Counted from the first letter of the stretch, positions 18,671 through 27,746 are shown. The stretch is DNA of 64,000 nt from Noviherbaspirillum pedocola (GCF_016632335.1 NZ_JAEPBG010000001.1:372001-436000), one strand, 5' to 3'. Notes: a model not told the origin generated them from the sequence alone. A program made the numbers and translations.

Positions 18671-20221
18671 ATGGGCGACAGGGCAGGAAACGGGGTGTCG
18701 TATCGAAAAGGAGAAGTGTCATTTGCGCCGCTATCGCGGCCAAGCGCTGGCAAAACCGGCAAGGCCGGGAGCCAGGCCGTCACGCCGCCGAAGCTCGGTT
18801 CGCGTGAGGAGCAAACCTCACCCGCCGCTTCGCCGCGTTCCCTGCCCCGCCGCGCAGGTCAGCCGCTTCCCCCCTCCTCGAACGCAAGCGCGCCCGCTGC
18901 GCCCCATCCTGCAACAAGCGATGCTTCCGCCATGCCGCCGCCGTTCAAGCTGAGCGCCGCGGACCTGCGATTGCAAGCGCCGCTGGACTTTGAGCCGCCG
19001 CAGCGGCGGCGGGAACAGGTACGCGCCTATCTGAAGGGCCTGAAAGCGGAAGGACTCGACACCCTGCCCTTCCGCGACCTGAGAGGCGACATGGCTGTCT
19101 GGGCCAAACAATTCCAGGCTGCGCTTGCTCCGGCGATGTACCGCGCTCGCGGCAGATTGCTTGACGAACTGACAAAAGGGAAGCTGGAAACGCCGGATGT
19201 TGAAAACCAGGAGCGCGGTGTACCAAGAATTCAACGTACCGGAAAAGCCGTGGCTGCGGAATTGCACCCGCCCGGCTTCCAGTTGCCGCCGCTGGCAATG
19301 GCGATGCTGGCCGAAGCTCTGGAAGAGTTAAGAGACAGGCTTGGCGAGCGGAATGCAGATGTAATCAGGAAAATGTTCGAGGATGCAGTGCGCAATATCC
19401 TGGTCCAGAATGGTTTTCTGTCTTCCCTACTCAGCGGACACTCAGGAATGGCGACAAGTTTCGTGTTCCATGTGGCAACTTACGTCAAGGCAGTGTTCGG
19501 CATGGACGGTACCTCGCAGGGAGTGGCGGCCGCGATCGTCCGCAATATCGAAAAAAATGAACGCGAGGCCGCGACCCGCTTCATTGCCAGTACTTACACG
19601 ACGCTGTCCGGCACGCCGGGTTTCGTAGAGATCCACTGGCCGCAAGAGGACATGGACGGCGATTCCGATGCAGCGAAGGAGCATGCAGCGCTGAAGCGTG
19701 AACTGTTCATCGACACCTGGAATCGTCGGGGCCGCAAGTCCATGGAATTCCCGTCTCGCGGCCTGTGGCATTTCCTCGAAGCCGACGGCAGATTCAAACG
19801 ATGGAACACTCCGGCTAGCCTGGCCGATCGGCTAAGCGCCTCGCCATCGGATGAACTACCCGCAGTCATCCTGCATGTAGCCGGCCCGAATCTCTTGCTC
19901 TATGTAAGGCAATACCTGCTCGGTGGAAAACACGGCAAAGCGCTGGGCTTACGTCCCGACGCTGCCTTCAAGCCCGAGCTTGCCGTACTGTTGCGCCGCG
20001 AGCAGGACGAGGACGTACTCGACTTTCGTGCGGTGGACGATGACTTCAGCCGTGACGGCCTTGTCTCAGAAGACAGTACGGAGAAAGGCGATGAGATCGC
20101 CAGGAGCAAAAATGCCGCATCTTCCCGCAAGGTGCGTCTGGAAGTCCGCCTGCAAATCCGCTTCCGCCAACCCGACCTGTTCCAGATGCACAGCGCCCTG
20201 ATCGTGAAAGCGGAATATTGA
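18671..20221 (+). CDS. Hypothetical protein, Pro-rich N terminus, unknown family
   Basis: A 516-aa protein that I do not recognise. Residues 1-95 are rich in Pro, Ser, Ala and Lys and look disordered; a shorter product from an internal ATG at 18932 (MPPPFKLSAADLRLQ) is possible. The rest is a mixed alpha/beta globular sequence with DLRLQAPLDFEPPQRRREQVRAYL, a helical middle (RLGERNADVIRKMFEDAVRNILVQNGFLSS), a charged DMDGDSDAAKEHAALKRELF stretch and a C-terminal strand region LEVRLQIRFRQPDLFQM. No signal peptide, membrane segment or known catalytic motif is seen. Codon use from about 19,100 to 20,200 is slightly less GC-biased than its neighbours. It is divergent from the cysteine-cluster gene and lies upstream of a TetR gene. 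The disordered leader is reminiscent of secreted effectors, but nothing proves that. Confidence 0.65.
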   Translation: MGDRAGNGVSYRKGEVSFAPLSRPSAGKTGKAGSQAVTPPKLGSREEQTSPAASPRSLPRRAGQPLPPSSNASAPAAPHPATSDASAMPPPFKLSAADLRLQAPLDFEPPQRRREQVRAYLKGLKAEGLDTLPFRDLRGDMAVWAKQFQAALAPAMYRARGRLLDELTKGKLETPDVENQERGVPRIQRTGKAVAAELHPPGFQLPPLAMAMLAEALEELRDRLGERNADVIRKMFEDAVRNILVQNGFLSSLLSGHSGMATSFVFHVATYVKAVFGMDGTSQGVAAAIVRNIEKNEREAATRFIASTYTTLSGTPGFVEIHWPQEDMDGDSDAAKEHAALKRELFIDTWNRRGRKSMEFPSRGLWHFLEADGRFKRWNTPASLADRLSASPSDELPAVILHVAGPNLLLYVRQYLLGGKHGKALGLRPDAAFKPELAVLLRREQDEDVLDFRAVDDDFSRDGLVSEDSTEKGDEIARSKNAASSRKVRLEVRLQIRFRQPDLFQMHSALIVKAEY

Positions 20222-20264
20222 TGCCGTGCTTTGCTTGACTGCAATCTGGCACCCCCTTACCCTG

Positions 20265-20280
20265 CTGACTCGACAGTCAG
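20265..20280. promoter_or_regulatory. Palindrome upstream of TetR gene; candidate autoregulatory operator
   Basis: A perfect inverted repeat CTGACT-CGAC-AGTCAG lies 17 bases before the ATG of the TetR-family gene. TetR regulators commonly bind such short palindromes in their own promoters. Role as the binding site is inferred from position and symmetry only. Confidence 0.45.
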
Positions 20281-20297
20281 TTATTTCCGCCCACCCC

Positions 20298-20954
20298 ATG
20301 TCATGCCCCCTCTCCAACCGACCGCGCTGGACGCGACGCAAACAGGCGCGTCCACAGGAGCTGCTCGCGGCTGCGCTGGAACTCTTCGTCGAGCGCGGCT
20401 ACGCCGCCACGCGCCTGGACGACGTGGCCGCCCGCGCCGGCGTCTCCAAGGGCACGCTGTATCTGTACTTTCCGAGCAAGGAAGAATTGTTCTTCGCGCT
20501 GGTGCGGGAAAACCTGCTGCCGGTGCTGGACGAGGCGGCGGCGCTGATCGACGGCTACAGCGGTTCCAGCGTCGCGCTGTTCCGGGAGTTCATTTTCGGC
20601 TGGTGGCAGCGCATAGGCGAAACCCCACTGGCCGGGCTGACCAAGCTGGTGCTGGCGGAGTCCGGCAATTTCCCGGAGGTGGCCAAGTTCTATCACGAGG
20701 AAATCATCTCGCGCAGCAATGCGCTGGTGATGCGCATGCTCGATCGCGGCATCGCGCGCGGCGAATTCCGCGCCATCGACGTCCATCAGGCGCACATGGT
20801 GGTGGTGGCGCCGGTGCTGATGCTGACGCTGTGGCGGCATTCCTTCGATGCCTGCCGGCCCGAGCCGGTGTCGCCGCAGGCTTATCTCGACAGCATGATC
20901 GATCTGCTCACGCACGGCCTTCTGGCGCCATCCATCGCGCGGCCGGCCGGCTGA
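20298..20954 (+). CDS. TetR/AcrR family transcriptional regulator
   Basis: A 218-aa regulator. The N-terminal helix-turn-helix is clear: RPQELLAAALELFVERGYAATRLDDVAARAGVSKGTLYLYFPSKEELFFALV. The C-terminal ligand domain contains YSGSSVALFREFIFGWWQRIGETPLAGLTKLVLAESGNFPEVAKFYHEEIISR, a pattern common in TetR proteins encoded near TolC-type efflux genes in Betaproteobacteria. The ATG at 20298 is preferred over an in-frame codon at 20226 because homologues start a short distance before the HTH. Pcm, rhodanese and a TolC-family channel follow on the same strand with short gaps, so it may control that group and itself through the upstream palindrome. Confidence 0.88.
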   Translation: MSCPLSNRPRWTRRKQARPQELLAAALELFVERGYAATRLDDVAARAGVSKGTLYLYFPSKEELFFALVRENLLPVLDEAAALIDGYSGSSVALFREFIFGWWQRIGETPLAGLTKLVLAESGNFPEVAKFYHEEIISRSNALVMRMLDRGIARGEFRAIDVHQAHMVVVAPVLMLTLWRHSFDACRPEPVSPQAYLDSMIDLLTHGLLAPSIARPAG

Positions 20955-21015
20955 ACAGTGGGCTTTGCTAAAATGCAGCCTGCTTTTTTCTCCCGCATTT
21001 CACACCCTAACCGCA

Positions 21016-21681
21016 ATGAACATCGAACAAGCCCGTTTCAACATGATTGAACAGCAGATCCGCCCGTGGGATGTGCTGGACACCGACATCCTGGACCTGC
21101 TTCATGTGGTCAGACGCGAAGCCTTCGTGCCGGAAGCCTACAAGAGCCTCACCTTCATGGATACCGAGATCCCGCTGCCGGGCGGCGCATCGATGCTGCC
21201 GCCGCGCTTCGAGGCGCGCATCCTGCAGGAAGCGCAGGTGCAAAAGCATGAGAACGTGCTCGAGATCGGCGCCGGCACCGGCTACATGGCAGCGCTGCTC
21301 GCGCACCGCGCACGGCATGTGACGACGGTGGAAATCTCGCCGGAGCTGAAGGCGATGGCCGAGAAAAACCTGAAGGATTACGGCATCGGCAATGTCGACG
21401 TGGTGCTGGGCAATGGCGCCAACGGCTGGGAAGGCTCGGGCCAGAACGGCGCGCCTTACGACGTGATCATCATCTCCGGCGCGCTGCCCTTCCTGCCGGA
21501 GAATTTCCTGAAGCAGGTAAAGGTCGGCGGCCGCATCCTGGCGGTGATCGGTGAATCGCCGGTCATGCAGGCGCGCCTGATCGAGCGCACCTCCGAGACC
21601 GGCTACCACACCCGCAACCTGTTCGAAACCGATATCCGGCAGCTGCGCGATGCGCCGCGGCCTTCCCATTTCCGCTTCTGA
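21016..21681 (+). CDS. pcm: Protein-L-isoaspartate O-methyltransferase
   Basis: A 221-aa SAM-dependent methyltransferase of the PCMT family, which repairs isoaspartyl residues in aged proteins. Diagnostic parts are MIEQQIRPWDVLD at the N terminus, REAFVPEAYKSLTFMDTEIPLPGG (substrate loop) and the SAM motif I VLEIGAGTGYMAALLA. Motif II-like YDVIIISGALPFLPENFLKQ and LKVGGRILAVIGE follow. The ATG at 21016 is chosen because homologues start MNIEQARFNMIEQQIRPW; an upstream in-frame start at 20965 adds no conserved sequence. The stop is 10 bases before the rhodanese gene, so they are probably co-transcribed. Confidence 0.93.
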   Translation: MNIEQARFNMIEQQIRPWDVLDTDILDLLHVVRREAFVPEAYKSLTFMDTEIPLPGGASMLPPRFEARILQEAQVQKHENVLEIGAGTGYMAALLAHRARHVTTVEISPELKAMAEKNLKDYGIGNVDVVLGNGANGWEGSGQNGAPYDVIIISGALPFLPENFLKQVKVGGRILAVIGESPVMQARLIERTSETGYHTRNLFETDIRQLRDAPRPSHFRF

Positions 21682-21691
21682 AGGAAAACTC

Positions 21692-22015
21692 ATGCGACAT
21701 CTGTCGGCGCCGGAACTGGCGCAATGGCTGGCCGACGCCGGCCGGCCGCAGCCGCTGCTGCTCGATGTGCGCGAGCCGTGGGAATACACCACCTGCCACA
21801 TCGACGGCGCGCAGACTATGCCGATGCGCGAAGTGCCGGCCCGGCTGAACGAGCTTGATGCGGATGCGCCGGTAGTCTGCATTTGCCACCACGGCGCGCG
21901 CAGCATGCAGGTGGCTGCCTTTCTGGAGCATCACGGCTTTTCCGATGTGACGAACCTGACCGGCGGCGTCCATGCCTGGGCGCTGCAGGTCGATCCGAAC
22001 ATGCCGACTTACTGA
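21692..22015 (+). CDS. Rhodanese-like domain protein
   Basis: A 107-aa single-domain rhodanese (sulfurtransferase fold). The N-terminal CH2A box is LLLDVREPWEYTTCHIDGAQTMPM and the active-site loop is CHHGARS, with the catalytic Cys in VVCICHHGARSMQVAAFL. The end is typical: FSDVTNLTGGVHAWALQVDP. ATG at 21692 is preceded by AAGGAAAACTC. It would act in the cytoplasm on sulfane sulfur, substrate unknown. It sits between pcm and the TolC-family gene, an arrangement I recall from other Oxalobacteraceae and Burkholderiales. Confidence 0.92.
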   Translation: MRHLSAPELAQWLADAGRPQPLLLDVREPWEYTTCHIDGAQTMPMREVPARLNELDADAPVVCICHHGARSMQVAAFLEHHGFSDVTNLTGGVHAWALQVDPNMPTY

Positions 22016-22100
22016 GTCATCTCAAGTCATCGCAAGCCAACCGCGCCCCACCGGCGGCCCGACGGGTCGCCGCAACGACAACCTCGCTCCCGGAGACCCT

Positions 22101-23432
22101 ATGCGCCCTACCCGCCTGGCCCTGACGTTTGTTGCCACCCTGTTCGCCTGCGATGCCGGGGCAATGAATCTGCTCCAGGTGTACCAGGAGGCGCTGGCCA
22201 ATGATCCGGTCTATGCCAGCGCGCGCGCGCAGCTGCAGGCCGGGCAGGAGCGCCTGCCGCAAGGCCGCGCCGGACTGTTGCCTTCGGTGGGGGTCAACGG
22301 CAGCTACACCCGGCAGGAAACCGATGCCAACCTGGCCAGCACGCCGGGCACCATCGGCATCGGCGCGAACGTCAATACCTATACGGTATCGCTGGCGCAG
22401 CCGCTGTTTCGCTGGGCCAACTGGGAAGGCTTCCAGCAGGGACGGCTGGCGGTCGCGGTCAGCGAGGCGCAATTCGAGCAGGCCCGGCAGGATCTGATCG
22501 TGCGCGTGGCCCAGGCCTATTTCGATGTGCTCACCGCGCAGGATGCGCTGGCAACGGTGCAGGCGCAGAAGATGGCCATCACCGAACAGCTCGCGGCCGC
22601 CAAGCGCAATTTCGAGGTCGGCACCGCCACCGTCACCGACAGCCAGGAAGCCCAGGCGCGCTACGACCTTGCGGTGGCGCAGGAATTCGCCGCCACCAGC
22701 GACCTGGACATCAAGCGCGCCGCCCTGCAGCAGATCATCGGCCATCCGGCGCCTGACCTGGCCGGCTTGCGCCCGGGACTGCTGTTGCCGCGCCCCGACC
22801 CGGAGCGCATGGACCCGTGGGTAGACAGCGCGGAAAGGCAAAATTACAACGTGGTAGCGCAGCAGTTCGCGCTCGAGGTGGCGCGGCGCGAAATCAGCAA
22901 GAACCGTGCGGGCCATTATCCGACGGTGGATCTGGTGGCCAGCCGCACTCACAGCAACCAGAACGGTCAGACGATCACCTTTACCCAGCCCTATGTGGCC
23001 AACAACACCAATGTCGGCGTGCAGTGGAGCATGCCGCTGTTCTCGGGTTTTGCGGTCACCAGCAAGGTCAAGGAATCGATCGCGCAGGAAGAGCGCACCC
23101 GCGCCGACCTGGAAAACGCGCGCCGCACCGCGGCGCAGGGCGCGCGCCAGGCCTTTCTCGGCTTTGCCAGCGGACTGGCCCAGGTGAAGGCGCTCGAAGC
23201 GGCCGAGGTGTCGAGCCAGTCGGCGCTGGACTCGAACCGGCTCGGTTACCAGGTGGGCGTGCGCATCAACATCGACGTGCTCAATGCGCAGCAGCAGCTC
23301 TACGCCACCCGACGCGATCTGGCCCGCGCGCGCTACGACACCCTGGTCAACAGCCTGCGCCTGAAATCGGCGGCCGGGGTGCTGCAGGAACAGGACCTGC
23401 AGAAGATCAATACGCTGCTGCAGACGATGTAG
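22101..23432 (+). CDS. tolC: TolC-family outer-membrane channel protein
   Basis: A 443-aa TolC-type outer-membrane efflux/type I secretion channel. The start MRPTRLALTFVATLFACDAGA gives a signal peptide without a lipobox. The typical TolC opening NLLQVYQEALANDPVYASARAQLQAGQERLPQGRAGLLPSVGVNGSY follows. The two structural repeats with long coiled helices are visible (FDVLTAQDALATVQAQK; TAQGARQAFLGFASGLAQVKALEAA), with SNRLGYQVGVRINIDVLNAQQQLYATRRDLA near the end. ATG at 22101 follows GGAG. It ends 33 bases before the convergent hexapeptide-repeat gene. A second, NodT-type channel belongs to the RND operon at 32282-33688, so this one probably serves type I secretion or other pumps. Confidence 0.93.
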   Translation: MRPTRLALTFVATLFACDAGAMNLLQVYQEALANDPVYASARAQLQAGQERLPQGRAGLLPSVGVNGSYTRQETDANLASTPGTIGIGANVNTYTVSLAQPLFRWANWEGFQQGRLAVAVSEAQFEQARQDLIVRVAQAYFDVLTAQDALATVQAQKMAITEQLAAAKRNFEVGTATVTDSQEAQARYDLAVAQEFAATSDLDIKRAALQQIIGHPAPDLAGLRPGLLLPRPDPERMDPWVDSAERQNYNVVAQQFALEVARREISKNRAGHYPTVDLVASRTHSNQNGQTITFTQPYVANNTNVGVQWSMPLFSGFAVTSKVKESIAQEERTRADLENARRTAAQGARQAFLGFASGLAQVKALEAAEVSSQSALDSNRLGYQVGVRINIDVLNAQQQLYATRRDLARARYDTLVNSLRLKSAAGVLQEQDLQKINTLLQTM

Positions 23433-23464
23433 AACCTTTCACGCTGAGCAGCCGAACGCCGTTC

Positions 23465-26400
23465 TCACAGGCGCCACGGCGACGGCAGCGGCATGCGCGC
23501 CGGAATCGCGCGCGGCGTGGTGGGCTCGGGTGCAACAGGCGGCTCCCCGGCCAGCGGCACTGGGGCCGCCGGCGCGCCCTGGTAATCCGTCCCTGCCTCC
23601 AGCGGCGCGGCTGGCGGTTCCACGCCGATGGGCAGAAGGTCCGGCGTCAGACCCAGTTCATCCGCCCAAGCTTCCAGCAGCACGTCCCGTACCGGAATAT
23701 CGCTGCCGGCCGGATTTCCGGGCTCTGCCGACAGCGCGGCGCCGAACTGCGGCGGCCAAGTCGGCGCCGGCGACCGCATCTGCCATTGCGCACCGGCCGG
23801 CACCATGCAGCCTGGCTCCACGATCGATCCCGGCGCGATCACCGCATCGTCGCCTATGGCAGCGCCAGCGCCGATCACCGCGCCGGCGCCTATCCTGACC
23901 CGCGCGCCCAGGCGCACGTTTTCCCCAATGACGGCTGCCGCACCGACCACGAGGTCGCCGCCTATCGTGGCCTGCGCGGGCCAAGCGACGTCCGCACCGA
24001 TATCCAGCAGCTCGATGCGCGCGCCCGCGCCCACGCGGCTGCCTGCTGGCACGGCCACGCCTGCGGCAATGCGCGCCCCGGCTCCCACGGTGACGCCTGC
24101 GCCGAAGTACACGTCGTCGCCGATGTCGGCGCCGGCGGCAACAGTGAGATCGCCGTCCACCATGGTTCCCTGCCGCAGAACGCCCGGCGGCACGTGCAGA
24201 TGGCGGATGGTCGCGCCGGAAACGATCACCAGGCCCGACGGCAGCCTCACATGCGGCGCGATGCGCACGCCGTCGCCGAAAGATATGCCTACGCCGACCT
24301 GAACTTCGCGGCCAATGACGAGATTGCCGCCGATCGCTGTCTGCGGCGGCAGCAGCGTATCCGGCGCGATGCGCAGGCGCTCGATGCGGGCGCCAGGCGC
24401 GACCACCGCCCCGGGCGGTATCTCGACGCCTGCGCCGATCACACAATCGGCGCCGAGAATGGCGCCTTCACCGATGCAGGCGTCGGCGCCGATGCTGACG
24501 TCGCCCGCGAGCACGAAATGCTGCGGCAGCGCGACCCCCGCGCCGATTTCCAGCTGCGTGATGCAGGCATCCGGCGCCAGTTCCGCTCCATTCGGAATCG
24601 CTACGCCGCGTCCAACATGGACCCGGGCGCCGAAGCGCACCTCAGCACCCACCGTCACCCCGGCTTCCAGGCGCAGATTGCCGGCAACGATGCTGCCCGG
24701 CGGCAGCGTCACATCCGGCGCGATCGAAAACTGCGTTATCTGCGCATCGGGCGCAAACACCAGGCCATCCGGTATCGCGCAGGCGCAGCCGATCTCGACG
24801 CCGGCATGGAATTCGACATCGCGTCCGACGACCACGCCCTCGCCCAGGTGCAGATTTCCATACAGCCGCGCCCCAAAGGGCAGCGCGCCTCGCGCGATGT
24901 GCAGTCGGCTGATGCGGGCGAGCGGCGCAATGCTCACCGCGTCCGGCACGACGACGTTGCGGGCTATGCGCACGCCGGCGCCAAAGCGCACTGCGCGCCC
25001 GACGCGCACGCCGCGCTCGAAGTGCAGATCGCCTTCCAGCGTGGTGCCGGCGGGCAGGGACGCGCCGCGCAGGGCGAGCGTGTCGATGCGTGCGCCATCG
25101 GCAATGATTACGCCGGCCGGCAAGCTGATTCCCGCGGCAATCTCCACGCCGGCGCCGAAGCGGATATCGCGCAGGATGCCGCAGCGCTCGCCGATCTCCA
25201 GGCTTCCCGCCAGGCTGCAACTGCGCGGCAACACATTGCCATGCAGCCGCAGCACGTCGATGCATGCGCCCGCTTCCACCTGTATGCCCGGCGGCAGATG
25301 CACGCCCGGGCCGATGCGCACATCCGGGCCAAGCACCGCATTGGCGCCGATGACCGCGCCGGCGCCGATGTCGACATTGCCGTGCAGGACCACGTCCGGC
25401 TCGAATATCGACGCTGCGCCGCGCCGGATGCAGTCGATGCGCGCGCCGGCGACGACGATGGTGTGCTCTGGCACGCGAATGCCGGGACCGAGCACGGCGC
25501 CGGTGCGCACGCGCACACCGTTCGCAAAGCTCACATCCGGGCCGATCCGCACGCCGTCCTCGATGTCCAGGTTGCCTTCGACGATGGTGCCGCGCCACAG
25601 CCTTACCTTGTCGCCGACGCGGCAATGGGTGATCCGGGCATGGTCGGCGATGTGCATGCCTTCCCGTATCACTACGCCGGGACCGATTTCCACATCGTGG
25701 CCGATTTCGACATGGCGCTGGATCCAGGCGTGCGGGCGCAGGCGCACATCGCCATGCAGCACCGTTCCCGCCGGCAGCGCGGCGCCATGCACGTCGAGAC
25801 GCATCACGCGCGCCTGCCGGCCGATGACCACGCCGCGCGGCACGTGCACCCCGGCGCCGATACGGGCACCGATGCGCACCACCGCGCCCGCCTCGACCAC
25901 CGCGTTGGCAAGAAGCCGCACGCCCGGCTCCAGCACAACGCCGGCCCCGACATGCGCACGAGCATGCACACGCACCATCCAGCCGGCATACATCGCCCGC
26001 AGCGTGGCGGATTGCGCGGGATAGTTTGCCGGCCAGATGCGGGCCAGGTCCCGCACAGCGGCATGCAGATGGCCGCGCAGCTCCTGCGATGGACGGGCTT
26101 CCTGCAACCGGGCCATATCGGCGCAGGCATCGCCGAAGTCGCCGAACGCCACGAATCCGATGCCTTCGCTGTGCTCGAGCAGGTTGGCGAAGCCCCACAG
26201 CAGCCTGGAGTCCGGATCCAGTCCCCATCCTCCGGCCCCGTCCGCGAACAGCAGGCGAAACAGCAGTAGCGCATGTTCGAGGAAATGCTGGCGCAGCGTT
26301 TGCCACTGCTGCTCGTACCATGACGGCCGGCAGATCAGCAGCGCGGCGCCGCCGGGCGGCGTGAACAGGAAGGCATCGGGCGCTTGCGCGCCGCGGCCGG

Positions 26401-26929
26401 CGCACGCCACCTGGGGAATGGTTAGACGCAGTTGCGCATGCCGCAAAAACAGCTCGCGCAGCGGCTGCCAGGGCGCCGCGACGAAGGCTTGCGGCGCCAG
26501 GTCGACGGCGATCGGTGCGCCCTGCGCATCGCGCAGAGCAGGATGGTCTTTCCAGGCCATCGCGCTATGTGAACAGGCATGTCCGGCGTATTCGAGCACC
26601 AGCTCCAGCGCCGCCAGCATGCCGCCCGCGCCGCGCACGTTCAGACCGATGCGATCGGGAGGAACTGGCCTGCCGGCGAAGAGCACGCGCGCATACAGGT
26701 CTTGCCACAAGTCCTGCGATACGGCAAGGGCAAGCGCATCGGCATCGGCGCGCAGCGTGCCGGCATGGGTCGAGCCCTGCGCCCAGCGCGTCATTTCCTG
26801 CGCGGCCTGCGCCAGTGCTGCCACGCTGGCATAGCGCGCGCGCATTGCGCCGGCGTCGGCTTCGGCACGCGCAAGGAATTCGACCACCAGGTCCAGGCCA
26901 TCGGCAAGAAAGGCTGTCGCGCTCAGCAT
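23465..26929 (-). CDS. Giant hexapeptide-repeat (left-handed beta-helix) protein
   Basis: A 1154-aa protein. Residues 1-~330 form a non-repetitive helical domain, with FLEHALLLFRLLFADGAGGWGLDPDSRLLWGFANLL, of no family I recognise. From ~330 to ~1060 it is an unbroken run of hexapeptides of the [IVL]-G-x-x-[AV]-x type that fold as a left-handed beta-helix. The run has a higher-order period of about 58-59 residues, about 10 times: each unit opens near LPxGTxxxGDL, passes VGxxVxFGxGVxIG and IPxG, and closes AxIxxLxI. The last ~90 residues are Pro/Ala-rich. No signal peptide and no obvious catalytic His of hexapeptide acyltransferases stands out. Known hexapeptide enzymes are far shorter. It is convergent with tolC; function unknown. 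Long antisense reading frames over it are composition artefacts. Confidence 0.8.
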   Translation of the reverse strand: MLSATAFLADGLDLVVEFLARAEADAGAMRARYASVAALAQAAQEMTRWAQGSTHAGTLRADADALALAVSQDLWQDLYARVLFAGRPVPPDRIGLNVRGAGGMLAALELVLEYAGHACSHSAMAWKDHPALRDAQGAPIAVDLAPQAFVAAPWQPLRELFLRHAQLRLTIPQVACAGRGAQAPDAFLFTPPGGAALLICRPSWYEQQWQTLRQHFLEHALLLFRLLFADGAGGWGLDPDSRLLWGFANLLEHSEGIGFVAFGDFGDACADMARLQEARPSQELRGHLHAAVRDLARIWPANYPAQSATLRAMYAGWMVRVHARAHVGAGVVLEPGVRLLANAVVEAGAVVRIGARIGAGVHVPRGVVIGRQARVMRLDVHGAALPAGTVLHGDVRLRPHAWIQRHVEIGHDVEIGPGVVIREGMHIADHARITHCRVGDKVRLWRGTIVEGNLDIEDGVRIGPDVSFANGVRVRTGAVLGPGIRVPEHTIVVAGARIDCIRRGAASIFEPDVVLHGNVDIGAGAVIGANAVLGPDVRIGPGVHLPPGIQVEAGACIDVLRLHGNVLPRSCSLAGSLEIGERCGILRDIRFGAGVEIAAGISLPAGVIIADGARIDTLALRGASLPAGTTLEGDLHFERGVRVGRAVRFGAGVRIARNVVVPDAVSIAPLARISRLHIARGALPFGARLYGNLHLGEGVVVGRDVEFHAGVEIGCACAIPDGLVFAPDAQITQFSIAPDVTLPPGSIVAGNLRLEAGVTVGAEVRFGARVHVGRGVAIPNGAELAPDACITQLEIGAGVALPQHFVLAGDVSIGADACIGEGAILGADCVIGAGVEIPPGAVVAPGARIERLRIAPDTLLPPQTAIGGNLVIGREVQVGVGISFGDGVRIAPHVRLPSGLVIVSGATIRHLHVPPGVLRQGTMVDGDLTVAAGADIGDDVYFGAGVTVGAGARIAAGVAVPAGSRVGAGARIELLDIGADVAWPAQATIGGDLVVGAAAVIGENVRLGARVRIGAGAVIGAGAAIGDDAVIAPGSIVEPGCMVPAGAQWQMRSPAPTWPPQFGAALSAEPGNPAGSDIPVRDVLLEAWADELGLTPDLLPIGVEPPAAPLEAGTDYQGAPAAPVPLAGEPPVAPEPTTPRAIPARMPLPSPWRL

Positions 26930-27041
26930 GTTCGCTCCCGTTCGCAGTGAGAAGTGAGAAGTGGAGCGACCTTAAGGTGCGGCCTTCCGGCCTGCCTTGT
27001 GAGGCCTCAAGCGGGGATGGCGAACCGCGCGCAGGGTTCAG

Positions 27042-27689
27042 TTACGGTATGCGCCGTTCGCACCGTAGCGATGGCGCACTGCGCAAGGTGTCGATGGCGG
27101 CATCGATCAGGCGCTCGGCATGACGTTCCACGCCGCCGCCATCGGGAGTAAAGAGCGCGGTGTTGATCAGGCCGTCCAATTGCGCCTGGAACATCAGCGC
27201 GGCCAGCGCCGTATCCAGGTCGGATGGCAATTGTCCCTTTGCCACCGCGTTGCGCAGGCTCCCCTCGATATGGCGGCGGCCGCGCAGGAACACTTCCTGC
27301 TGCCGCTCGACGATCGTCCCGGCGGCTTCCACGTATTCGCATTTGTGAAAGACGATGCCGAGCACCTTGCGCGAATGCGAGTTGTGCATCACCTGCTCCA
27401 GCACGAACAGGCAGGTGCGGCGCAATTGTCCAAGCGGATCGGCCTGCCTTTCGTCCAGCGCCGGCGCCGCCATTTCCTCCATCGGCAGGCGCACCCGCTC
27501 GCACATCGCGTCGAACAGATCGCTCTTGTTCTTGAAATGCCAGTAGATCGCGCCGCGGCTGACATTGGCGCGGTCGGCCACATCGGCCAGCGAAGTGCGG
27601 GATACGCCCTGTGCGTGAAAGATGTCTTCGGCTGCATCGAGGATGCGGTTGCGGGTTTCCAGCGCTTCTTCCTTGGTGGCTCGTGCCAT
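27042..27689 (-). CDS. AcrR/TtgR-like TetR repressor of RND efflux
   Basis: A 215-aa TetR-family repressor of the AcrR/TtgR/MexZ branch. The helix-turn-helix reads TRNRILDAAEDIFHAQGVSRTSLADVADRANVSRGAIYWHFKNKSDLF, with the branch-typical GAIYWHFxNK. The ligand domain carries LRRTCLFVLEQVMHNSHSRKVLGIVFHKCEYV, also typical of AcrR. It is divergent from the RND operon with a 234-bp shared intergenic region that holds a perfect AcrR-type palindrome. The expected role is ligand-relieved repression of both itself and the pump genes. An overlapping frame at 27007-27750 was rejected because it lacks HTH similarity. Confidence 0.92.
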   Translation of the reverse strand: MARATKEEALETRNRILDAAEDIFHAQGVSRTSLADVADRANVSRGAIYWHFKNKSDLFDAMCERVRLPMEEMAAPALDERQADPLGQLRRTCLFVLEQVMHNSHSRKVLGIVFHKCEYVEAAGTIVERQQEVFLRGRRHIEGSLRNAVAKGQLPSDLDTALAALMFQAQLDGLINTALFTPDGGGVERHAERLIDAAIDTLRSAPSLRCERRIP

Positions 27690-27746
27690 ATTTTCTCTTT
27701 TGCAACAAAATCCCGGACGTCACGGCAGAAAACGGATTGCCGGCAA

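Noticed and set aside
23700..25800. Periodic DNA that might be taken for a CRISPR or satellite array
   Set aside because: The period (~175 bp) is carried by protein-level hexapeptides. The DNA units are too diverged and there are no short identical repeats with unique spacers.
22817..26269. 1150-aa open frame on the plus strand over tolC and the beta-helix gene
   Set aside because: It overlaps the end of tolC and has no motif. It is the mirror of the regular GC-rich hexapeptide repeat on the other strand, where the protein pattern is clear.
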